This document shows positions 17,161 through 25,593 of a DNA stretch of 51,391 nt, piece after piece. The position numbers and the translations under genes are program-made. Numbering within the stretch: the first letter of the stretch is position 1; the number at the start of each line of letters is the position of its first letter. The notes under the pieces are model-generated. The model was given only the letters and a program-made list of their open reading frames with translations. It did no database searches and was not told where the DNA came from. The DNA is taken from the NCBI GenBank assembly GCA_026393985.1, contig JAPKZB010000003.1, positions 1 through 51,391 on the forward strand, given 5' to 3'. This stretch comes from Acidobacteriota bacterium (GTDB taxonomy: Bacteria; Acidobacteriota; Terriglobia; Bryobacterales; Bryobacteraceae).

Positions 17161-18116
17161 TGGGGGAGCGCCATCTCGTCGTCGGTGCGCCACCAGACGT
17201 GGACATGGTCGCCGCGGCGGAACTCGCCGAGGCCGTGGGCGATTTGGGCGATGATGTGGTCGCCGGCCGGGGTGCGGGTCTCCACCTGCAGACAGTCGCC
17301 GAGGAATATGGAGGAGTTGACGGTGGCTTCGAGGGCCCGGGCGCCGGGGCCGGGGGCTTCGCGGGAGATGCGCGTGGCTTCGGGACGGACGCCGACATCA
17401 CCGACCCAGTTGACCGGGCCGAGGAAGCCGGCGACGAAGCGGGTGGCGGGTTGGAGGTAGATCTGTTGGGGGGTGCCGATCTGTTCGAGGCGGCCTTTGT
17501 GCATGACCGCGATCTGATCGGAAAGCGAGAGCGCCTCTTCCTGGTCGTGCGTGATAAACAGGAAGGTGATGCCGATGCGGGCTTGGAGTTCTTTGAGCTC
17601 GAGACGCATCTGCTTGCGCAGTTTGGGGTCGAGGGCGGAGAGCGGTTCGTCGAGCAGCAGGAGTTCGGGTTCAACGACGAGGGCACGGGCGAGGGCGGTG
17701 CGCTGGCGTTCGCCGCCGGACATCTGGGCCGGGAGGCGGTCGGCTTTGGCGGTGAGTTGGACGAGGTCGAGCGCGGCTTTGACTTTGGAGGCGGCGTCGG
17801 GGTCGCGCTTACGCTCGAGACCGAAGGCGATGTTTTCGGCCGCGGTGAGATGGGGGAACAGGGCGTAGTTTTGAAAGACCGTCGTGACGGGGCGCTGGTA
17901 GGGGCGCAGGCCGTTGAGGGTGCGGCCGCCGAGCTGGATGGTGCCGCGGTCGGGTTCGTCAAAGCCGCCGATCATGCGGAGGGTGGTGGTTTTGCCGCAG
18001 CCGGAGGGTCCGAGGAGGGAGTAGAAGCAGCCCTGGGGGATGGTCAGCGAGATGCCGTCGACTACCCGGTGCGAGGGGAAGTCCTTGTAGATTGCGTCGA
18101 GAGAGAGATCGCCCAC
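17157..18116 (-). CDS. potA: polyamine-type ABC transporter ATPase
   Basis: ATP-binding subunit, 319 aa. Walker A is LLGPSGCGKTTTLRM (about 33-47), the Q-loop is VFQNYALFPH, the signature is MSGGERQRTALARAL, Walker B is LLLLDEPLSALD and the switch His is in FITHDQEEA. A C-terminal TOBE-like region follows (about 230-319). The signature Gln is replaced by Glu (SGGE), a tolerated variant. Translation starts at GTG 18116, sharing one base with the guaD stop, so the deaminase and transporter genes are one unit. Confidence 0.93.
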   Translation of the reverse strand: MGDLSLDAIYKDFPSHRVVDGISLTIPQGCFYSLLGPSGCGKTTTLRMIGGFDEPDRGTIQLGGRTLNGLRPYQRPVTTVFQNYALFPHLTAAENIAFGLERKRDPDAASKVKAALDLVQLTAKADRLPAQMSGGERQRTALARALVVEPELLLLDEPLSALDPKLRKQMRLELKELQARIGITFLFITHDQEEALSLSDQIAVMHKGRLEQIGTPQQIYLQPATRFVAGFLGPVNWVGDVGVRPEATRISREAPGPGARALEATVNSSIFLGDCLQVETRTPAGDHIIAQIAHGLGEFRRGDHVHVWWRTDDEMALPQ

Positions 18117-18580
18117 TAGTAAGGTACTTTAGCGGAAAACTGGCGCCAGGCAAGCAGCGGGGCGAGGCCTTCGGCGGCGAGGGCCTGTTCGACGGGGGTG
18201 CGGCGGGCGGCGGGGGGCTTCGAGAGTTCGGCGTAGAAGGCGGCGTCGTCGAAGCCGGCGGCGGAGGCATCGGCCCGGGTGGCGGCGTAGATGACGCGGT
18301 CGAGGCGGGCCCAGAGGATGGCGCCGAGGCACATGGGGCAGGGCTCGCAGCTTGCAAAGATGGTGCAGCCGGACAGGTCGTGCGTGGCAAGGGCCTGGCC
18401 GGCGGCGCGGATGGCGGTGACTTCGGCGTGGGCGGTGGGATCGCACAGCGCGGTGACGCGGTTGACCCCTTCAGCGAGAACAGCGCCGCCGCGGACGATC
18501 ACGGCGCCGAAGGGACCGCCGCCGGCGGCGACGTTTTCGCAGGCCAGGGAGATCGCGCGGCGGAGATAGGATTCTTCCAC
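18116..18580 (-). CDS. guaD: guanine deaminase (CDA superfamily)
   Basis: Zinc nucleobase deaminase, 154 aa. It carries HAE with zinc ligand H51 and proton-shuttle E53, and SCEPCPMC with C81 and C84. The surrounding sequence (GGPFGAVIVRGG, DPTAHAEVTAIR, and the C-terminal AWRQF) follows Bacillus GuaD rather than TadA, so guanine to xanthine is the likely reaction. The GTG at 18580 is chosen because the family alignment begins there (VEESYLRRAISLACE) and a longer version would run into the divergent moxR gene. No strong ribosome site is seen. It heads the potABCD operon. tRNA adenosine deaminase is the less likely alternative. Confidence 0.82.
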   Translation of the reverse strand: MEESYLRRAISLACENVAAGGGPFGAVIVRGGAVLAEGVNRVTALCDPTAHAEVTAIRAAGQALATHDLSGCTIFASCEPCPMCLGAILWARLDRVIYAATRADASAAGFDDAAFYAELSKPPAARRTPVEQALAAEGLAPLLAWRQFSAKVPY

Positions 18581-18616
18581 AGAATCAGGGTATCTTGTTT
18601 CAAAGGGAGTATACGC

Positions 18617-19585
18617 ATGATGGCGCCATCGGCCAGCGATCTTTCGGTCGCGCTGCGCAGCCGCCTCGAACAATTGGAAGCTCATCTCGGCACGGTGCTG
18701 CGCGGCAAGGCGGAGGTGGTGCGGCTGAGCCTGGTGGGTTTGCTGGCGCGCGGGCATTTGCTGATTGAAGACGTGCCGGGGGTGGGCAAGACGACGCTGG
18801 CCAACGCGCTGGCGCGGGCCGTCGACAGCGGCTTCCACCGGATTCAGTTTACGGCCGATCTGCTGCCGGGAGACGTGCTGGGCGTAACGGTGTTCAACGC
18901 CCGGACGCAGGAGTTCGAGTTCAAGCCGGGGGCTATTTTCACGAACTTTCTGCTAGCCGATGAGATCAACCGGGCGACGCCGAAGACGCAATCGGCGCTG
19001 CTGGAAGCGATGAACGAACAGCAGGTTTCGATCGACGGCCGGGTGTATCCGCTGGCGCGTCCGTTTATGGTGATTGCGACGCAGAACCCGGTGGAGCACC
19101 ACGGGACGTATCCGCTGCCGGAGTCGCAGTTGGACCGGTTTCTGCTGCGGCTGCGGATTGGGTATCCGGATGCGGCGAGCGAGCGGGAGATTTTGCGGCG
19201 GGGGTCGGCGGAGGCGGGGGCGGCGCCGGCAGCGCTGCTCACGCAGGGAGAGATTCTCGAGCTGCAACAGGCGGTGGAAGGGGTGTACGTCGAAGACGCG
19301 GTGGTGGACTATCTGCTGGCGATAGTCGAGCGGACGCGGACGCACGAGGCGCTGGCGCTGGGGGTGAGCCCGCGGGGGGCGAAGGCGCTGTACCGGGCGG
19401 GCCAAGCGCTGGCGATGGTGGAGGGCCGGGGGTTCGTAACGCCGGATGATGTGAAGCGATTGACGGTACCGGTTTTCGCGCACCGGGTGGTGCTGCACGC
19501 CCGAACGGCGGGGGCGCAGCGGGGAACGGCGGCGGCCGAGCGGCTGCTCGAGAGCATCCTCACGATGATCGACGTTCCGCTCTGA
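18617..19585 (+). CDS. MoxR-family AAA+ ATPase
   Basis: Chaperone-like AAA ATPase, 322 aa. Walker A is EDVPGVGKTTLANAL (about 50-63), with ADLLPGDVLGV, FLLADEINRATPKTQSALLEAM (Walker B and MoxR signature), ATQNPVEHHGTYPLPESQLDRF, and a C-terminal lid domain with SPRGAKALYRAGQAL. Start at ATG 18617, with AAAGGGAG about 8 nt upstream. Such ATPases usually sit beside DUF58 and VWA-domain genes, but here the gene stands alone, divergent from guaD and convergent with lnt, overlapping lnt by 26 nt at the 3' end. Its client is unknown. Confidence 0.92.
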   Translation: MMAPSASDLSVALRSRLEQLEAHLGTVLRGKAEVVRLSLVGLLARGHLLIEDVPGVGKTTLANALARAVDSGFHRIQFTADLLPGDVLGVTVFNARTQEFEFKPGAIFTNFLLADEINRATPKTQSALLEAMNEQQVSIDGRVYPLARPFMVIATQNPVEHHGTYPLPESQLDRFLLRLRIGYPDAASEREILRRGSAEAGAAPAALLTQGEILELQQAVEGVYVEDAVVDYLLAIVERTRTHEALALGVSPRGAKALYRAGQALAMVEGRGFVTPDDVKRLTVPVFAHRVVLHARTAGAQRGTAAAERLLESILTMIDVPL

Positions 19586-21047
19586 CGGCCTCGGGCAGGT
19601 AGTGGGGCCACTGGGTGGCGAGCAGGCAGGCGAAGGCGATGGCGAGTCCGGCCCAGGAGAACCAGTCGCCGTAGCGGGTGTAGGGGGTAAGGTCGGAGCG
19701 CCAGCCGAAGCTGAGCGTACCGGCCATGGCTTGAAAGCCGGGAAAGGTTTGGCGGACGGCGCCGGCGGGGTCGATGGCGGCGGTGATGCCGTTGTTGGTG
19801 ACACGAAGGATCCAGCGGCGGTTTTCGACGGCGCGCATACGGACGAGTTGGAGATGCTGCTCGCGGGCGGCGGAGGCGAAAAAGTAGCCATCGTTCGAAA
19901 GGTTGACGAAGAGTTCGGCGCCGGCGCGGGCGAACTGGCGGACGTGGTGGGGCACGGCGCTTTCATAGCAGATGAAGGCGCCGACGGAGCGGCCGTCGAC
20001 CGGGAAGGTGACCACGCGGTGGCCTGGGGTGTAGGCGCCGACTTCGCCGCTGACCTGATTGACCCAGGAGAAGAGCTCCGGCACGTACTCGCCGAAGGGG
20101 ACGAGGTAGACCTTGTCATAGCGGGGGCCGGTTTCGCTTTTGGCGTTGACGAACTGGGCGGTGTTGAGCGCCTGGCCGGTGGCGCTGCGGGCGATGGAGC
20201 CGAAGAGCATGGGGGCGCGGAGCGTGGCGGTGATGTCGCGGACACGGCTTTGGAGATCAGGGTCGGTGCCGAAGAAGATGGGGGTGGGGGTTTCGGGCCA
20301 GAGGACGAGGTCCGGGGGCCGGGAGCGGCCGGCGGCGAGGGTGAGGGAGGTGAGCAGATCTTTCTGCTGGCGGTAGAGGTCGGTGGCCCAATCGCCGAGC
20401 ACCGGGAAGTTGGGTTGGACGGCGACGGCGGAGCCGGCGGTTTTGAGTCCTTCCGGCACCTTGGGCAGGAAGACGGGCAGCAGGACGAAGAGCAGCCAGG
20501 CGGTGTGGTGGCGGGGCTTGCGGAGGAGGACGAGAGCGAGGCAGATGGCCATCAGGGCGAAGACAAAGGAGATGCCGTAGACGCCGGTGTAAGGAGCCAG
20601 GCGGAGGGCCATGGGGATCTCTGTACCGGCGTTGCCGAGCATGAGCCAGCCAAAGCCGGTGAGCGGCTCCTGGGTGCGTTCGAGGCCGGCCCAGAGAAGC
20701 GCCATGGCGGGAGGGCCGTACCAGTGGCGGACGAGGATGGCGCCGAGCCAGCTATAGACGCCGTAGTGGATCGACTTGAGGACGCAGAACAGAGCGAACG
20801 AGCCCCAGCCGCCCCAGAAGCCCAGGCCACCGTGGACTTCGAGGACCGAGGCGATCCAGGAGCAGGTGATGGCCCAAAACAGGAGCCCCATGACCCAGCC
20901 GAGCAGGAACCGCCGGAGCGGGACGTATTCGTGGGCCATGGCAAGCGTGAGGGGCGTCAGCGCCACGGGCGCCAGCCACCAGGCGTCGTAGCGGGGAAAG
21001 ACCAGCGCCAGTAGGACGCCGCTAATCGCCGCGAGCAGAAACGGCAT
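19560..21047 (-). CDS. lnt: apolipoprotein N-acyltransferase
   Basis: Adds the third acyl chain to lipoproteins in the inner membrane, which implies a diderm envelope. The 495 aa begin with a bundle of about six membrane helices (1-190) and continue with a nitrilase domain. The catalytic triad is visible: E252 in LWPETP, K312 in YDKVYLVPFGEYVP and C360 in GAFICYES. A final membrane helix lies near residues 470-485. The 5' end overlaps the lipA 3' end by 26 nt, and the 3' end overlaps the convergent moxR gene. Confidence 0.95.
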   Translation of the reverse strand: MPFLLAAISGVLLALVFPRYDAWWLAPVALTPLTLAMAHEYVPLRRFLLGWVMGLLFWAITCSWIASVLEVHGGLGFWGGWGSFALFCVLKSIHYGVYSWLGAILVRHWYGPPAMALLWAGLERTQEPLTGFGWLMLGNAGTEIPMALRLAPYTGVYGISFVFALMAICLALVLLRKPRHHTAWLLFVLLPVFLPKVPEGLKTAGSAVAVQPNFPVLGDWATDLYRQQKDLLTSLTLAAGRSRPPDLVLWPETPTPIFFGTDPDLQSRVRDITATLRAPMLFGSIARSATGQALNTAQFVNAKSETGPRYDKVYLVPFGEYVPELFSWVNQVSGEVGAYTPGHRVVTFPVDGRSVGAFICYESAVPHHVRQFARAGAELFVNLSNDGYFFASAAREQHLQLVRMRAVENRRWILRVTNNGITAAIDPAGAVRQTFPGFQAMAGTLSFGWRSDLTPYTRYGDWFSWAGLAIAFACLLATQWPHYLPEAVRAERRSS

Positions 21048-21930
21048 GTTCTTCCACCAGGTCGGCCATGTAGGAGCTGCGCACTAAGGGCCCGCTGAAC
21101 ACCATTTGAAAGCCGATGCCGCGGCCGTAGTGTTCGTAGGCGGCGAAGCGTTCCGGAGTGACGTACTCGGCGACGGCCATGTTGCGGCGGGTGGGCTGAA
21201 GATATTGGCCGATGGTGGCGATGTGGACATCGGCGGCGCGGAGATCGCGCAGGAGCTCCTCCACCTCTTCGACACGTTCGCCGAGGCCGACCATGAGGCC
21301 GGACTTGGTGAGCGTTCCGGGCTGGTAGCGGCGGGCGAAGGCGAGGACGTCGAGCGACTGCTGGTAGCCGGCCTGGGGGCGGACGCGGGAGTAGAGGCGC
21401 TGGACGGTCTCCATGTTGTGGTTGAAGACGTGGGGGCCGGCATCGAGGACACGGGCGACGGCATCGGTGTCGCCGCAGAAGTCGGGGGTGAGCACTTCGA
21501 CTTTGGCGGCGGGGAGGCGGCGGCGGACGGCGCGAACGGTAGCCGCCCAGTGGTGGGAGCCGCCATCGGGGAGTTCGTCACGGTTGACGCTGGTGATGAC
21601 CACGTAGCGAAGGTCCATTTCGGTGGCCATAGCAGCGACGTGTTCGGGCTCATCGGGATCGAGGGTGAATTCGCGCTTGGCGGGCGAGCCTTTGGGCACG
21701 GAGCAGAAGGCGCAGCCGCGGGTGCAGAGGTTGCCGAGGATCATGAAGGTGGCCGCGCCGCGGTGGAAGCATTCGTGAATGTTTGGGCAACGGGCGGACT
21801 CACAGACGGTGTGCAGCCGCTTTTGGCGGAGTTCCCGCTTGAGCAGATGCACGGACTCGAAATGAGTTTCCGGCTTGCGGAGCCACTCCGGCAGGCGGGG
21901 CCGGGCGGTGATCTGGACCAGCTCGCTCAC
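21022..21930 (-). CDS. lipA: lipoyl synthase
   Basis: Radical SAM enzyme inserting two sulfurs into octanoyl chains on E2/GcvH proteins. Both iron-sulfur clusters are marked: C43-C48-C54 (CESARCPNIHEC) for the auxiliary cluster and C69-C73-C76 (CTRGCAFC) for the SAM cluster. The chain of 302 aa ends with the usual RSSYMADLVEE, holding the Arg-Ser-Ser that ligates the auxiliary cluster. The GTG start at 21930 lies 1 nt beyond the SPOR gene stop. No lipB is seen nearby. Confidence 0.96.
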   Translation of the reverse strand: MSELVQITARPRLPEWLRKPETHFESVHLLKRELRQKRLHTVCESARCPNIHECFHRGAATFMILGNLCTRGCAFCSVPKGSPAKREFTLDPDEPEHVAAMATEMDLRYVVITSVNRDELPDGGSHHWAATVRAVRRRLPAAKVEVLTPDFCGDTDAVARVLDAGPHVFNHNMETVQRLYSRVRPQAGYQQSLDVLAFARRYQPGTLTKSGLMVGLGERVEEVEELLRDLRAADVHIATIGQYLQPTRRNMAVAEYVTPERFAAYEHYGRGIGFQMVFSGPLVRSSYMADLVEEHAVSARGD

Positions 21931-21931
21931 G

Positions 21932-22603
21932 CTAGATTCTCTTGGGCACGGCGCCCTTCATGCCGATGGATTCGAGGCGGGTGCGGACGCGGGCGACCTC
22001 TTCGGGAGAGCTTAGCGGCCCGACCAGCACGCGGACAATGTTGGGGCGGTCGGCGGGGCCGGGGGCGATGATGGCCTGGAAGCTGCGCTTGCGCAGGGAG
22101 TCGACCATGATGTTGGCGCCTTTGACGTCGATAGCGGCGACCTGGAGATAGGACCCGGGAGCGGGCTTGCCGACGGCGGTCGCAGCAGGGGGTTCGGTTG
22201 GCGCCGGCTTGGGCTTTTCCGGCTCCTTTTTCGGGGGTTCGGGTTTGACGGGATCGGCTTTGGCGATCTCGGTTTTGGGCGGCTCGACTTTAGGAGGGGC
22301 TAACTTGGGAGGCTCGGCCTTGGGAGGCTCGGCCTTGGGGGCTTCGGTTTTGGGCGGGTCGATTACGCGGGGCGCGGTGGGTGCGGGCGAGGTGGCATCG
22401 ACCTCGCGCGGAGGGCCGGCTGGGCCGCCGGCGGGTTTGCGGGCCACGGCGAGATTGGCCGCCTCCAGGCTCGGATTGTTTCGTCCCACGATATAGCCCA
22501 TCGTGAAAAATACTCCCAGTAGAACCACCAGGATGAAAAATACGCTCAGCAACTGTTTGTTGCCGAGCACCAGTTCGAATTCGCCTTCTTCGTTGCGGGC
22601 CAT
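21932..22603 (-). CDS. membrane-anchored SPOR-domain protein
   Basis: Probable peptidoglycan-binding cell-division or envelope protein, 223 aa. A cytoplasmic N-terminus of about 17 residues precedes one transmembrane helix (about 18-40). Then comes a flexible Pro/Lys/Glu linker with repeated PPKxEPPK units (about 75-140) and a C-terminal SPOR domain (about 145-223; GSYLQVAAIDVKGAN, VLVGPLSSPEEVARVRTRL). SPOR domains bind denuded glycan strands at the septum. It lies between the NfeD-like gene and lipA on the same strand. Confidence 0.88.
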   Translation of the reverse strand: MARNEEGEFELVLGNKQLLSVFFILVVLLGVFFTMGYIVGRNNPSLEAANLAVARKPAGGPAGPPREVDATSPAPTAPRVIDPPKTEAPKAEPPKAEPPKLAPPKVEPPKTEIAKADPVKPEPPKKEPEKPKPAPTEPPAATAVGKPAPGSYLQVAAIDVKGANIMVDSLRKRSFQAIIAPGPADRPNIVRVLVGPLSSPEEVARVRTRLESIGMKGAVPKRI

Positions 22604-22656
22604 ATCGCTCCTGAAAACCTTTCCCTATTCTGACAAAGAAATCGCGAGGGTATAAA

Positions 22657-23007
22657 TCAGTTTAGACCACTCTTGTTTTGGAGTGCGCGCCCGGCGATGC
22701 CGAGGAGCCACCAGGTGGCTCCGATGAGCGGCACGAGGATGGCCGGATGGGCGTCCATTCTCCAGCAAAGCAACGGCAGAGCGACAGAGGCGACCCAGCC
22801 CACCCAGCGTGGCCAGGCGCCGAGGGCGGCCAAGGCTAGTACGGCCCAACAGAGGGCAAGAGTAAGCAAGCCCCAGAGCATGCCGCGCAGGGCGAGATGG
22901 TAGCCGCCGACAACGGCCATGACGCCCCCAGCCACGCCAAAGACGACCCAACCGGGGCGGCAGAATTCGACGAAGACGAGGAGCACCCCGCCGACCAACC
23001 ACGACAT
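22657..23007 (-). CDS. small NfeD-like integral membrane protein
   Basis: 116-aa membrane protein with four hydrophobic stretches. The first, LLVFVEFCRPGWVVFGVAGGV, is reminiscent of the NfeD membrane domain (E-x-x-x-PG near the first helix), but no C-terminal OB domain follows, so function is unassigned. I favour the ATG at 23007; an ATG at 23046 would overlap the divergent M20 gene. It lies 53 nt before the SPOR gene, same strand. Confidence in the family is low; that it is coding is fairly likely from the clean hydrophobic pattern. Confidence 0.6.
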   Translation of the reverse strand: MSWLVGGVLLVFVEFCRPGWVVFGVAGGVMAVVGGYHLALRGMLWGLLTLALCWAVLALAALGAWPRWVGWVASVALPLLCWRMDAHPAILVPLIGATWWLLGIAGRALQNKSGLN

Positions 23008-23044
23008 CGCGGCATTCGCACTCACCCTGCTATGGTAATGCTTC

Positions 23045-24121
23045 ATGCTGGCGCTACTTCAGGAGTTGGTCCGGACAAACTCAGTGAACCCGTCGCTCGA
23101 GGCGGGGGCGCCGGGCGAAGGGGCGGTGGCGGCGATTGTCGAGCGGGAGTTTGCGGGGGGCCGATTTGCAGTGAGACGCCTGGAGGCGACGGCGGGGCGG
23201 CCATCGGTGGTGGTGCGCCTGCCGGGGACGGGGGGCGGGCGGAGCTTGATGTTCAACGCGCACATGGACACGGTAGGGGTGGAGGGGATGGCGGAGCCGT
23301 ATTCGGGCCGGGTGGAGGGCGGCCGGCTGTACGGGCGGGGGGCGTACGACATGAAGGGGTCGCTGGCGGCGGCGATGGTGGCGATGCAGCGAATGCCGCG
23401 GCTGCGGGGGGATGTTTATTTGGCGGCGGTGGCGGATGAGGAGTTTTTGAGCCTGGGTACGGAGGAGGTGCTGCGGCACTACCGGCCCGATGCGGCGATT
23501 GTGACCGAGCCGACGGGGCTCGACCTGTGCGTCGCGCACAAGGGCTTTGCGTGGTTTGAGTGGACGGTGGAGGGGCGGGCGGCGCACGGTTCGCGGCCGG
23601 ACCTGGGGGTGGACGCCAATTTGGAGGCGCTGCCGGTGCTGGAGCGGTTAGCGGCGCTGCGGGCGGAGCTGGCGGGGCGGCCGGGGCATCCGCTGCTAGG
23701 GCCGCCGAGTTTGCACGTGGCGATGGTGCAGGGCGGGACGGGTTGGAGCACGTACGCGGCGGGGTGCACGATTCGCGTCGAGCGGCGGTTGGTGCCCGGG
23801 GAGACGGCGGAGCAGGCGGCGGCGGAGATGCCGGCGGGGGCGCGGATGGTGTTCGCGCGGCCATTTTACGAAACGAAGCCAACGGGGCGGCTGGTGGAGT
23901 TGGCGCAGCGGGCGCTGCCGGGGGCGCGGCTGGTGGGGCAGACGCCGTGGTTTGATTCAGCGCTGTACGCGGCGGCGGGGATAGAGACGCTGGTGCTGGG
24001 ACCGGCGGGGGCGGGGGCGCACGCGGCGGAGGAGTGGGTGGAGCTCGAGAGCGTTGAGGCGGCGGCGGAGGCGTATGTGCAGATTGCCCGCGAGTTTTGT
24101 CAGACTGAGGAGCTACGATGA
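23045..24121 (+). CDS. M20 family metallopeptidase/deacylase
   Basis: Zinc deacylase of the ArgE/DapE/CPG2 class, 358 aa. Motifs: NAHMDTV (His, Asp), GRGAYDMKGSLAA (bridging Asp), AVADEEFLSLGTE (Glu pair), a lid domain with GRAAHGSRPDLGVDAN, and a late GAGAHAAEEWVEL with a His ligand. It is distinct from the lysine-operon M20 gene. Its stop overlaps the start of the sulfatase gene as ATGA, so the two are co-translated. The substrate is unknown; an N-acyl or peptide product feeding catabolism is one possibility. Confidence 0.88.
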   Translation: MLALLQELVRTNSVNPSLEAGAPGEGAVAAIVEREFAGGRFAVRRLEATAGRPSVVVRLPGTGGGRSLMFNAHMDTVGVEGMAEPYSGRVEGGRLYGRGAYDMKGSLAAAMVAMQRMPRLRGDVYLAAVADEEFLSLGTEEVLRHYRPDAAIVTEPTGLDLCVAHKGFAWFEWTVEGRAAHGSRPDLGVDANLEALPVLERLAALRAELAGRPGHPLLGPPSLHVAMVQGGTGWSTYAAGCTIRVERRLVPGETAEQAAAEMPAGARMVFARPFYETKPTGRLVELAQRALPGARLVGQTPWFDSALYAAAGIETLVLGPAGAGAHAAEEWVELESVEAAAEAYVQIAREFCQTEELR

Positions 24122-25593
24122 ACCGACGTACCTTTCTTCAGACGCTGCCGGTGGTGGCAAGCGCGCAGCAGCGGCGGAAACCGCGCAACATCATCTTCAT
24201 TCTGAGCGACGACCACCGGTACGATGCGCTGGGTTTTTTGAAGGGCCAGCCGTTTGTGGAGACGCCGCATCTGGACCGGCTGGCGCGGGAGGGCGCGCAC
24301 CTGAAGAATGCCTTTGTGACGACGGCGCTTTGTTCGCCGTCGCGGGCGACGATTCTCACCGGCAAGTACGCGCACAAACATAAGATCGTAGATAACAACA
24401 CGGCCATTCCGGCGGGAACCACTTACTTTTCCAGCCACTTACAGAAAGCGGGTTACAAGACAGCATTCCTTGGTAAGTGGCACATGGGCGGCGAGTCCGA
24501 TGCGCCGCAGCCGGGATTTGACCGCTGGGTATCGTTCCGAGGCCAGGGGACCTACCTGCCAAGCGCGAACGGACTGAACGTGGACGGGAAGAACCTACCC
24601 CAAACAGGGTATATCACGGATGAGTTGACGGACTATGCCGTCGAGTTTATCGAGCAGCAGAAGGGACCGTACTTTCTGTACCTTTCGCACAAGGCGGTGC
24701 ATGCGGAGTTTGTGCCGGCCGAGCGGCACAAGGGGAAATTCAAGGACGCGAAGTTCGTACCGCCGGCATCGCTCGACGCCCCGGCGACGGACCGGCCGAT
24801 GTGGGTGCAGAATCAGCGCAACAGCTGGCACGGGGTGGATTACCCGTATCATTCGACGCTGAATATTGAAGAGTACTACCGGCAGTACGCCGAGACGCTG
24901 TGCGCGGTGGACGAAAGCGTGGGGCGGTTGCTCAAGCTGCTTGAGCGGCGGGGGGAGCTCGATTCGACGCTCTTGATCTACATGGGCGACAACGGGTTCG
25001 CTTTTGGGGAGCACGGGTTGATCGACAAGCGGACGGCGTACGAGGAGTCGATGCGGGTGCCGCTGCTGGCGCGGTGTCCGGAGTTGTTCCGGGGCGGGCA
25101 GACGGTGACGCAGGTGATCGCCAACCTCGACATCATGCCGACGGTGCTCGAGGCGGCGGGGGTGGCGGCGCCGGCGGGCGGGGACGGGGCGAGTTTTCTG
25201 CCGCTGCTCGAGGGCAAGACGGTGACATGGCGCGATTCCCTGCTCTATGAGTATTACTGGGAGCGGAACTTTCCGCAGACGCCGACGATGCACGCGCTGC
25301 GGACGGACCAGTATAAGTACATCCGTTACCACGGCATCTGGGATCTGGATGAGTTATATGACATTCAGAACGACCCGCGGGAGTTACAGAATCTGATCCA
25401 TAGTCCGGCTCACCAGGAGATCGTCCGGAGGATGAACCAACGTTTGTTTGCGATTCTGGAGAGTACGGACGGGATGAATATGCCGCTGTACCGGGACAAG
25501 GGCGGGGTGAGTAACCTGCGTAACCCGAAAGGGGCGGGGGCGGCACCGTTTCCGAAGGCGTTCGAGAGGCCGCCGGCGCGGCCGCGGCGCTAG
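24118..25593 (+). CDS. secreted sulfatase
   Basis: Second sulfatase in the window, 491 aa. An N-terminal export-like segment with RR (MNRRTFLQTLPVVASAQ) precedes IIFILSDDH (metal Asp pair), the formylglycine signature CSPSR beginning at C72, and GKWHMGG. A later MGDNGFAFGEHG supplies further metal ligands. It resembles the GAG/choline-sulfatase branch more than the first sulfatase does. It overlaps the upstream M20 gene by 4 nt and the convergent GH-like gene by 4 nt. The polysaccharide or small-molecule target is not evident. Confidence 0.9.
   Translation: MNRRTFLQTLPVVASAQQRRKPRNIIFILSDDHRYDALGFLKGQPFVETPHLDRLAREGAHLKNAFVTTALCSPSRATILTGKYAHKHKIVDNNTAIPAGTTYFSSHLQKAGYKTAFLGKWHMGGESDAPQPGFDRWVSFRGQGTYLPSANGLNVDGKNLPQTGYITDELTDYAVEFIEQQKGPYFLYLSHKAVHAEFVPAERHKGKFKDAKFVPPASLDAPATDRPMWVQNQRNSWHGVDYPYHSTLNIEEYYRQYAETLCAVDESVGRLLKLLERRGELDSTLLIYMGDNGFAFGEHGLIDKRTAYEESMRVPLLARCPELFRGGQTVTQVIANLDIMPTVLEAAGVAAPAGGDGASFLPLLEGKTVTWRDSLLYEYYWERNFPQTPTMHALRTDQYKYIRYHGIWDLDELYDIQNDPRELQNLIHSPAHQEIVRRMNQRLFAILESTDGMNMPLYRDKGGVSNLRNPKGAGAAPFPKAFERPPARPRR

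Noticed and set aside
18116-18838. 240-residue version of the guanine deaminase
   Set aside because: The extra N-terminus is antisense to moxR and has no family similarity; GTG 18580 fits the family start.
18617-19585. MoxR as part of a MoxR-DUF58-VWA cluster with the DUF4159 gene
   Set aside because: No DUF58 or VWA gene adjoins it and DUF4159 lies over 20 kb away.
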